Assembly (NCBI RefSeq): GCF_905147045.1
Contig: NC_065888.1
Coordinates: 7,507,001 to 7,571,000, forward strand
Reading direction: 5' to 3'
DNA from: Nymphalis io
Lineage: Eukaryota > Arthropoda > Insecta > Lepidoptera > Nymphalidae
DNA: 64,000 nt
Of the stretch, positions 25,503 through 36,300 are shown in pieces. The notes under the pieces were generated by a model. It saw only the letters and a list, made by a program, of their open reading frames with translations, made no database searches and was not told the DNA's origin. The position numbers were made by a program, and so were the translations under genes. The stretch's first letter is position 1. Each line of letters opens with the position of its first letter.

Positions 25503-25795
25503 CTGGTGGTAGGGCTTTGTGCAAGCTCGTCTGGGTAGGTACCACCCACTCATCAGATATTCTACCGCAAAACAGCAATACTTGATATTGTTGTGTTCCG
25601 GTTTGAAGGGTGAGTGAGCCAGTGTAATTACAGGCACAAGGGACATAAAATCTTAGTTCCCAAGGTTGGTGGCGCATTGGCTATAAGCGATGGTTGACAT
25701 TTCTTACAATGCCAATGTCTAAGGGCGTTTGGTGACCACTTACCATCAGGTGGCCCATATGCTCGTCCACCTTCCTATTCTATAAAAAAAAAAAA
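25503..25795 (+). mobile_element. Metulj-like SINE, full length
   Basis: A ~290-bp element from TGGTGGTAGGGCTTTGTGCA to a poly(A) tail, with ACCACTTACCATCAGGTGG close to its 3' end. The same left end is found at 27014, 54230 and (reversed) 49873, which argues for a SINE with a fixed start rather than a truncated LINE. No protein is encoded. It is very close to the 54.2-kb copy, so both are young. Confidence 0.8.
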
Positions 25796-25929
25796 GAAAT
25801 ACATACTAGATCTATAGAGCTGTTAGGTGAACTAAATAAATAAAAACAACAATAATTCGAAGCTGTGCTTAGACTATTTGTTACATTTATTTAATATTTA
25901 AGCCACATTTATAAAGCATAAATAATAAA

Positions 25930-26130
25930 TGGACCAGAATTATGCTAAAATTGTGACTTGAAGTCGAAGTATAAGCGACTTTACATTGAAGGAACCGAAC
26001 ATTTTCCCCGAGTTTTCTTTCAAAGAGCCGAAGTGTCCCCTGGGAAATAATTTTCCAATGTAATCAACGGTGGTATAGATTACGTGAATTAATAAACGGG
26101 AAAACTCGCATTAAAAGGAAAACGGCGGAA
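25930..26130. promoter_or_regulatory. GC-elevated non-coding block, possible conserved element
   Basis: Contains CATTTTCCCCGAGTTTTCTT, CCGAAGTGTCCCCTGGGAAA and AAAGGAAAACGGCGGAAAAT without an ORF or recognisable repeat. Confidence 0.28.
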
Positions 26131-27013
26131 AATATAGAATATGTTATAAAATTAAATTATTTATGATATTTTCATTTCTTAATACGTTGGTTTCTAGTTA
26201 TACTTATATAAACTAAGTTATTACAATCCGGACGTTGACATCAACAGAGCATTTCTGCTCCATTTAAGAATTTGTTAATCTGTGATTTTTTATTAGACAT
26301 AATATTAGATGAGTTGCTTTCGCACATGCATAATTGGGGTTTTTCCTATATTTGTTGGAAATATGATGAGGTAAGCAAATTGTATAAAAATATTAAATTT
26401 AGGAGGAAGCGTTTTCACTGTATGTACGTTTTTACGTTCCAAATAATTGCAAAATATACTTTAAATTCTTATAAGAATTCAACGATACATGTTGTATAAC
26501 TACTAATTAATTAGCTGCGTATAAGTAGTAGAAGTGTAAGGCATACTATCATTATTATACAATTAATTTCTCTGTATAGGTAAACGCTTGCTATACAAAA
26601 TAAAGCGATAACAAAGGCTCTATTAAAATAATACTAATTTGGCTGAATGAAAGGAATTAAAATGGAAATATTTCAAAATATTTACATAATTTATTTAGTA
26701 TATATACATAAATTAAAGTAAAATAAATTTCTATAAACAAAAGGTAAATACCTCAAATCTCTAATCTAAAAATGTTTTTGTATCATCTCATTCGAAACTG
26801 ATTATATCAATCTTATTCTGTGACCAAAAAAAAAATTTGGCCTCGACTGAGACATTGAATTCAGTATATTATCGTTCAAAGAGAACTGTAAAGTCTTATT
26901 AAAACGCCGTACAACCCACCTCTACTTATGTACATTAATATTATTATTAATTTAACTAGAAAATAAAAATAATATATAATCAGATCAAAATATAATAATG
27001 TAGCAGATATTAT

Positions 27014-27273
27014 GTTTGGTAGAGCTTTGTGCAAGCTCGTCTGATCAAAACTGAAATACTTGGTATTATTGTGTTCCGGTTTGAAGAATGAGTGAGCCAG
27101 TATAATTAGGCACAAGTGACATAACATCTTATTTCCAAGGTTGGTGGCGCATTGGTGATGTAAGTGATGATTAACATTTCTTACAATGCCAATGTCTATG
27201 GGCGTTGGTGGCCACTTACCATCAGGTGGCCCATATGCTCGACCGCCTTCCTATTCTATAAAAAAAAAAAAAA
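27014..27273 (+). mobile_element. Metulj-like SINE with internal deletion
   Basis: Starts TTTGGTAGAGCTTTGTGCAA and ends CCTTCCTATTCTATA plus poly(A). The GGTAGGTACCACCCACTC segment present in other copies is missing after CTCGTCTG. Confidence 0.78.
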
Positions 27274-27689
27274 TGTTACTTTATTATTTTGACATACCAC
27301 TAAAATTTATAGGTCATTCACAATTAATCTAAGTATATACATATGTACATACCATATATATACTTGAATTAAGTTTAAGCTCCTTACATATTTCAAAAAA
27401 TCCTATTCTTCCAAATTTGTCAAATCTTTAATAAAGTCTACAATGCTATATATGTTATGTATATGCTGTTCATTTCAGTAATAGTGTTATGTATTAGTGA
27501 ATTTTTATTTTATTTTAAATTAAAAATGGACAACCTTTTTATTATATTCAGTTCTACCCATAGGTGTTTAGCACTCAAAGAAATATTAATAATTAATCAT
27601 TTGGCGCCAACCTCGACATCTGATCCGTTGAGTCAGTAATTACTTACTCACAACTAAGATCCGAACCCAACAGCACAAATTATTAATTA

Positions 27690-27790
27690 ATACTTGGTGG
27701 TGGAATAACTGATGAGTCAATGGTTTCTACCTACCTAGACAGACCGACTGGCATAAAAGCCTTACCATCTCTAAAAACCACCACGTTTTG
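27690..27790 (-). mobile_element. decayed Metulj-like SINE 5' end, minus strand
   Basis: GGTGGAATAACTGATGAGTC and CTACCTACCTAGACAGAC match the reverse complement of the family's first 80 bp with many changes. Confidence 0.5.
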
Positions 27791-29615
27791 TTTACTCTAT
27801 TCTTGAATAGACTCTTGAGTCTAGCTTATGTCACTGCGTATTATGAAAAATGTTAAAACAGGTCAGCAACGACGTATAAACCTGCGATATTAAAGTTCAT
27901 AGCTTAACTTATGACCCCACCGGAGACGCACTAATTGGCGAAGTGCGAAATCTTAAAAGACAGTCATCGCGGTCACTCACCAATTAGTGGGTATCAAAGG
28001 AATTTAGACCATATTCCTTTCATTTTAACTTTCGATTTCGACGCTCTGATGAAAATTGTATAAACCGTAATAACGCTTACTCAACCCTTAAATTTCATTG
28101 CTCGAAAGCCATCTTCAATTATATCTTCCGTACCCAAATTTCGATGTGTTTTATTAAAGTTTGCTTTGATTGTACTTTTTATTTGTTTTCTAGATCTCAC
28201 TTTGCAATATTCTATCTTTTACTCTTTGAGAATTCTTTAAAAGTTATCCTCGGATTTTTAATATTCAATAAAGCATTTTAACCTGAAACATATAGCTACT
28301 AACAAAGTAGCTAATTATATTTAGAACAGAAATGACAGAAATAATAATCATTAAGATTATTTATATATAATCTTAACGTATAACGCGATATATCGTTAGA
28401 TATGTAGTTAAAAATTAGAAAACTATCATTAAAAGGGGATATTATCCAGGAGTATTCTATAGAACAAATTGGTGACAAAGGCCCATGGTTAGGAAAAGGC
28501 AATAAAAACGTTCTGAATAAATCTAACAACAAGCCGCGCGTTGCTCCACCCGCCTACGAGTGTGGCCATTAAAAAGAGTAGGCACGAGTATATTTTAAAT
28601 ATATGGATGAACTAAGTTATGTTAAAAGTATACTTTTTTAAACACTTTTTGGGTCAAATCGATATGTCGATTTTTTTATCGACCTTAATACCAAAATATG
28701 ACCTTCATGGAATATAAGTATATAACTAAAGCTAGATACTGCATTCCGGATATTTTTTCGTGAAGTGGTACGCTTACGGTGGCATCACAATATATTTACA
28801 ACAATATTATGTCTATATAAATATATAATAATACTGATTATTTCGATAAAAATAGAGTACCTTGCCGGTTCTTCTCGGTAAAATCTACATTCTGATCCGA
28901 TGGCAGCTTAAATTTTATTTTGTAAAATGATTTAAAAGTGCTCGCAAGAGCCTACTTCAATAGAGAGTATTCAAATTTTTTTTTTTCGCCACAGGGTAGC
29001 GTACAAAACGTTTTAATTCCTAAATAAATATTTTGCTTAAAGACTGTCGCTCGTTACCTAACGCTTATATCTGCGCTGGTTGAATAGCCTTGATGCTAAT
29101 GTATTATCGATCGCATAGTTTGGCAGAGCTGGCTGTCGTGCCATGCGGCACGCGTCGCCGACCCAGCGAGACTAATGCGAAATTGCGTTTTTCTTTGAAT
29201 CAATGTTTAGAAATGTTGTATATGAATTTATTATTATATGAATTGTTTGTAATTCAAAATCATCATTGCTTTGATCATATATTTTGGTTATTTAGATGAT
29301 TGAATATTTATTATTTATACTTTCGTCTTAGGATGAACAAAATATGCCGCTATTTTTAAATTATAATTCATTAAATTATTATATTCCTCATCGATGTCGA
29401 TGACAGCGACTCTAGAAATTAATTATTATTTCTAATATGAGCCCTAATGTGGTAAACTCGCTGCTGAATCATGTGCCCCTATTGGCTTCGCCGCATTCGG
29501 GCAAAATAATTTATTTTAGTTCTCCGCTCTAGTTCTTAGTAAGTGATACGATATATGCGGTCGAATAGACGACTGTTCATTTGCTTTGTAAATTAAAGAG
29601 TCATCTTTCATTTAT
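27791..29615. other. AT-rich non-coding stretch
   Basis: No supported gene or repeat. A small inverted repeat (TTAAGATTAT and ATAATCTTAA) lies near 28350-28376. Confidence 0.45.
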
Positions 29616-29620
29616 TTTTA

Positions 29621-29875
29621 CAAGCAGTCTGGTACCACTCACTTATTACGTATTCTACCGCCTAACAGCAATATTCATTACTCTTGTGTTCTAGTTTTTA
29701 GGGAGAGTGAATCAGTACAACTATAGGCACAAGGGATATAACTTAGCACCCAAGGTTGGTGGCGCACTGACAATGTAAGAAATTGTTAATATTTCTTACA
29801 GTGCCATTGTCTATAAGCAATGTTGGTCACTTAATAACTGGTAGTCCATTTGCCCGTCGACATAACTGTTTTATA
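29621..29875 (+). mobile_element. old Metulj-like SINE
   Basis: GTATTCTACCGCCTAACAGC, GGCACAAGGGATATAACTTA, AAGGTTGGTGGCGCACTG and TTTCTTACAGTGCCATTG keep the family order; the 3' tail is degraded and the poly(A) lost. Confidence 0.7.
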
Positions 29876-30221
29876 AAAACTTAAAAGTATTAATTACATG
29901 CAATAAATTTGTAATGTACGTAAATATTCTTATATTGATATTCGTTATAATGTAGGACCAATTTAGGCCCTATATTACAAATGATATAATGATATATATA
30001 TTGACTTAATAACAAAAACTAAATAATATTATTTAATCATAATTTCAATTTGTAAAATTAACGACTACAAATCATCTCAATTTCTTTAGGTTGAAGGAAA
30101 TACTAGTTTAAGATTTAAAAGACCAGACTATCAAAGAAACTTAGAAGTAAAATCGCAAATATCGCTAAACGAGTGGCATTGCCGGTAGAGGCGGCGGAGG
30201 CGTGACGTCGGCGCCGGCGAC

Positions 30222-30340
30222 ATGAGTGCGGGCGCGCTGCGGGACGCTGCGGGCGACTCCACGCCCGGCTCAGACGTCGGCGAGCGCATCACGCGCCTCT
30301 TCCCAAAGTGCCGCCCAAAAATGCAGCACCAGCACGACAG
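30222..30340 (+). CDS. X11L: X11 coding exon 1 (start codon)
   Basis: The ATG at 30222 opens a GC-rich exon reading MSAGALRDAAGDSTPG and onward, ending CAC GAC AG before a GTGAAG donor (phase 2). The exon stands out from the AT-rich flanks. It may start upstream as 5' UTR, for example after a TAG near 30188. Later in-frame ATGs exist in exon 2 (MISVHNV), so initiation there is an alternative. Confidence 0.75.
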
Positions 30341-33300
30341 GTGAAGCAGATGTCAATTGTTATACTGTTTAACTTTAATACAAGTTACAAGGAGCTTACG
30401 TTAAATAACAAAAACAACGGATTAAAGCTGTTTTGAAGATGAGAAATTATATTTGATCAGGATGAGTCATTATTGATTCTAATGTCATAACCGTCTTAAC
30501 ACTTTCTGCGGAAATGAAATGTACAAAAATAAAAATAAATATTTAATAAATAATATTTTAATATCTCGTTTCAGAAATTAAACTAGCAGATTACAAAAAA
30601 AAAACTAAAAATAAACAAAACCGAGGTACTCGTTCGGAAAATGATTGAAACCAACCTGCGCAAACAACGCGTAATATACCCAATTGTCGCTATAATATTG
30701 ATCGGTTACGATGTACAGTAATGGAGCATGGCTGTAAATGGACGTAATCACCTATTCGCGTGTCGACGGCTAACTACCGGCGCACGACCTACTTGCTTAG
30801 AACTTTGTGATTTTCGAACTAACCACAAGGCGAGCAGCCCTCTAATCAGAGCCCATGCGAAATGGTTAATCCATGATGTTCCAATTCACTAGACTGGCAT
30901 GTAATTTGTTCTTAGTTTTGTATAGTAGAAGGATATATTGTAATAATTGTGAATGTTTTTCTATATGGAAAATGTTTTATGATTTTGTATGAATATAGTG
31001 GAATGTTTTCAGTTATAATTATTTAAATTGCAAATATTTTCATTTACTATATATATACTTAAATATTGTTAACAAATACTGCACGATCTCGCAATAAAAT
31101 TCAGTGTTGTTTATTAATCATTGTAATTTTTATATATTATTACATGATTGAAAATATGTAAGAACTTTTTTAGAAATAGTGCTGCAGTAGATCAAAGTCA
31201 CCTTATTTCACTCGTCTGTTTGTTCGAGTTGATACATAGGCATACTATGGACTCTAATCCTGGTGTTCATTATCCGTCACCGTATACATGTTCAGTGTAC
31301 ACTCCTTTGATACTTGGTATTTACAAAATTGTGATGTCTAGATGAGGCTTCGTTATTTATATAAACACGTCTATTTACGAGTACATAGAACATTTTCTTT
31401 TATAACGACTCTTGTTGATCTTTTTTTAAAGTTGATTATCTGATACGATGACATTATGATAATATTACTAAGAGTAGTGGAGAATTCTTGCAGAAAAAGC
31501 TGCATGAACGTATTAATGTAAAGAATAATCTATATCAACCTTACACTTGAAGCATCTGCTTGAAGAAATATGTTCCCAAAACTTTTTAGCTTTGGTTTGC
31601 TTAAATTCTTAGCATAAATTCTACGTGTTTTATGCTAACCTGTTATCGTACTCGACCCGTTATCAAGATTTATGCAACTTAAATTTTAGTAACACATTTA
31701 GAGTCATTGCACTAAATTTAACAGGATTTAATTTTATGTGAGCCTTTAACAGAAACTGCTTTTGAAAAATTTACCAAATTTTATATTGCTTTTCAAACAT
31801 TTTAAAAATATATACCTTTATATCGATAATAAAATAAATCTAATTTAGTTTTTGTCATCTGGATTCTTGATAACTGTCTTCCTTATTTTAGTTTTTCTAT
31901 AAAAGTTTAAAATCCATTAAAAAATGATTCAAGCACGAAAACAAATACGTGTGAAATAAGTATCTTTCGTATGCTTTCAGACTGAATTCCGGGCTGGAGG
32001 GTCGAGACATGATCAGTGTACACAACGTGTCCTCTGACGACGAGAGGGACGATCAGCCGGTGATTCTCAACACTAAAGGAGGAACATACAAACTCAGAGA
32101 CTCTAGGTATATAAAAACTATTTGTGTTTACATAACATATATATTTAAAAAAAAAACACAAATAACAAAGTCGTGTATGTGTTTGTAATTTGAATACAAA
32201 ATGTTGATTCTAACTTACACTAAAAATTGAAATAATAGGTTTGTTTTCTATAGAAATAAGTTCGAACTATTTGTAAAATGCACAGAACGATATAAAGGTA
32301 GAATTCGTGAATCGTAAACAAGGGTTTTAACACTAATAAGTTTTTATAATTTATTCTGTGTCGTCGGTGTAGAAAACTTCGCTAGGAAACGTATGAATTT
32401 AATCACTTAAGTAAGACTATATATCTCTATCTTATTGTTGTAATTATGTAACACAGTAACATTTATTTAGAAAATGTTTATAAAATCTTTAATCTCATTC
32501 AGGATATTTTCTTCGAAAATTATGTATGGCTTATGACAAGTATAAGATATATTACATCAGTACAGTAACAGCCTGTAAATGTCCCACTGCTGGGCTAAGG
32601 CCTCCTCTCCCTTTTTTGAGGAGAAGGTTTGGAGCTTATTCCACCCGGTGGAATATCAGGTTGTGGTTCAGGCTCCTCTTGGCTCTTCGGATCACAGCCT
32701 TATTTCTACCAGAGTGCCACAGGCCAAGCTGCCGCCACTAGCGGTATGCAAACGTCGCGTTTGGCACTATAAGTCGGCGGATTGGGACGGTATGCGCGAT
32801 TACTATGCGTCGGTCCCTTGGAAGGAACGTTGCTTCAGTGGGAATGACCCGACAGCTAGTGCCGCTGCTGTTGCTGGCGAGATCATGCTGGGAATGGAAT
32901 ACTACATTCCTAGCTCAGATCTCGTCAGTAGGAGTACGCGTAACCGTTGGTTCACTCGTGAATGTGCCGATGCTGTATCAGCTAAGCAGGCGGCATATCG
33001 CAAGTGGATCAACGGCTGCATTAGCGGGGCATCTAACATTGACTCACTGAAAGCAAACTATAATAAAAATTCCAAGTCCTGTAGAAAGGCATACACGAGA
33101 GCGGATGCACAGCGCATTGTACAGATTGGTCATGACCTTGTTTCGCATCCTAGGGGCTCCCGTAGCTTCTGGCGTCTGACCAAGTCTGTGCAAAACAATT
33201 TCTGCCAACCTTCGCTGCCACCGCTTAGAAATCCGGACGGATCGCTAGCTCACAGTCCGCAAGAGCAAGCTGATCTCCTGGCTAAACTCTTTGCCGACAA

Positions 33301-36300
33301 TTCCGTCATCGATGATTGTAGTGCACTGCCACCTACAATACCTGCATGTGGCCATACGATGCCTGACATTAAAATCAGGCAACGTGATGTGCGTGCGGAG
33401 CTGCAATCACTTGATGTACGGAAAGCTAGCGGTCCCGATGGAATACCAGCCATAGTGCTGAAGAAGTGCGCAGCGGAGCTGTCTCCTGTGTTAACGCGCC
33501 TGTTCCAACTTTCTCTCTCTTCGGGAAGTGTGCCGGAGGCTTGGAGAAGAGCTAATGTGCAAGCGGTTCCCAAAAAAGGGGATCGGTCTGACCCGGCAAA
33601 TTATCGGCCAATAGCTATCACCTCAGTACTTTGTAAGGTGATGGAACGGATTTTAAACAACCAACTGATCCATTACCTAGAAGATCACTCTTTAATTAAT
33701 GATCGTCAATACGGGTTTCGACCAAAACGGTCCACAGGTGATCTTCTAGCGTACGTAACGCACCTCTGGGGTGAAGCTATCGACAAGCATGGAGAATCGT
33801 TGGTTGTCAGCCTCGATATCTCCAAGGCTTTCGACAGGGTCTGGCACAGAAGTCTTCTCTCCAAGCTCCGGCATATGGTCTGCCTGCTCAGCTATGCACC
33901 TGGATTGCCAGCTTCCTACACAAGTGTAGCCTTCGTGTTTTAGTTGATGGTTGCGCTTCACAATTCTATGTAGTGAATGCTGGGGTCCCCCAGGGATCTG
34001 TGCTATCTCCCACACTCTTTCTTTTGCATATCAATGATATGCTCTCTCTTGGGAACATACATTGCTATGCAGACGATAGTACAGTGCATGGTGGATACCA
34101 CGGACGCGCTGTGGCTGGGCGAGCGGAAATAGAGGCGGAAGAATCTTGTCATTGAACTCGATAGGACGTTAGAGCTCATCGCCAAATGGGGCTCTGATAG
34201 TCTTGTTGAGTTTAATGCAAAGAAAACACAGGTATGCGCTCTCACGGCGAAAAAGTCAACATTTTCCCCTCTTTCCTCCCTCTGTGGTACTCCGCTAGTG
34301 ATGCAAAGCAAAATCGCCATGCTGGGGATTGACGTTCGCTGCGACCTTAGTCCAAGGGATTACATCGAGGCTGTTATAAAAACAGCTTCACGGAAACTCG
34401 GAGTTCTGAACAAGGTGCGGCGCTTTTTCACGCCACAACAACTGTGCCTGCTGTACAAAACACAGGTACGGTCTTGCGTGGAATATTGCTCGCACCTTTG
34501 GGATGGCTCCGCTAAGTACCTACTTGAGGCCTTGGACCGGTTACAGCGACGTGCCGTACGCATTATTGGCGAAGTAAAGGTCACAAACACCCTAGAACCT
34601 TTAGAATTGCTTCGTGAGATAGCAGCACTGAGCGCTTTCTATCGACTGTATCACGGCGAGTGCTCTGAGGAATTATTCTCTCTAATTCCTGCTTCCCCCT
34701 TCCTTCTTAAGTCCACGCGAGCTGGTTCTCGATGTCACCGCCTAACTGTGACATCAATTCCATCGCGAACAAAGAAATTTGGCAACTCCTTTCTTTGTCG
34801 CACTTCCAAAAAATGGAATTCCTTACCAGCTCACGTGTTCCCCTCCTCTTACAACCCGGGTTCCTTCAAACGAGGCGTGAAGAGGCATCTTGCGGGCCGG
34901 CAAGGTGAAGGCGGCTATTGCAGAACGTTTTTCCCGTCTGTACTGGCCGTCGTCGCGTTTGGACTCTACTACCACTTACCAACAGGTGGAGTAGAGTCAT
35001 TTGCCCTCCCGGAGAAAAAAAAAAAAATACGTGCCGATTCAGTCTTTGCTTACCGTTGTGCCAGTAGACACGGATTTTTATGTCAACATTTGCAGAGGTG
35101 CTACTACAGACAACACTAAAAAACGGTCACTACATAAAGAACGTTGATACTCGAAAGCGTTCATCGTACATGTTAGTTTACTTTTAGTTTACTTGCGTTT
35201 TAACATTAACAAAAGTTGTAGGAATAATTAAAAAATAACTGGCAATTTTTCAGACCGGTATTTCATTTTGATGATAATAACATATCTCCTTGGAATTTTT
35301 TAACAAGTTTAATTCTGTTTAAAAAGGCTGCCACGTAGCTAAGAGTTCTAGCCAAAAATTTGTTAATAACTTATGTATCTACGCTTACCCTGTCTATATA
35401 ATCTAAGAAATAAACTCAGCATTAGATGCTATGCCATTTAGTATTACCAGATACATTATCATTACCGTTTTATCTGATGTCGTGCAGCGATACCCACGCG
35501 ATGTTGCAACCAAAAGTTATTAGATTAAAATATCATTTCTCTAATATTAGGACGTTGTTATGCAAACAAATAAAATTAAGTGAAATCATTTATTGGACTA
35601 CTACTACTTTTTTTCCTTAAACTTACAAATCGTGAAAGTAATTTGTAATAGTTTAAAAAATAAAGATTTTAAACGTTTGATTTTCGCGTCAATTAATCGA
35701 CCAAGTTATAAATTGCAAAACTGAATTATTTCGCATATCGGTGAAAATAATGACGATAATAAATAAGTGACATTTACTATCAGGATAATAGAAATCGCAG
35801 GAGGTAGAGAATTGTACTCGCAGAGCCGCATGAAGGCGGCGCGGAAGTTGAGACACAACAACACACACAAGCACAACTTGAGAAATAAAGTACGGTCTCT
35901 AACTAAAGACACAGTAGACTATGCGACTGATAACAACATTACTAATGAAGTGAGTATGATTAATAGATAAATTTAATATTTATAATTGAAACTTAATAAT
36001 GAATACATAATAGAGATGTTCACAGCGAAATCCATAGAGAATTAATAGTCAAAATCAATTTACACAGTTCAATCAATCAATCTTCAAATGCTTTTGGTAG
36101 TAATTAATAATATATTTAAAAAAGTTGCTAAAATGAAAGCAACTAATTTCAACGATAAATTTAATTTTTAAATTTCAGATTTCCATACACAGAATAAATA
36201 ATGAACCAAAAAAGATGATATCTCGTCATACGTCACCCGTAACCTACACGAATGGTGATCGTGAACCGATAATTGAACCCAATACTATGGGAATACCCAA

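Noticed and set aside
35784..35800. Alternative X11 exon 3 acceptor at CGCAG|GAGG
   Set aside because: With the phase-2 donor of exon 2 it gives an immediate stop (AGG AGG TAG).
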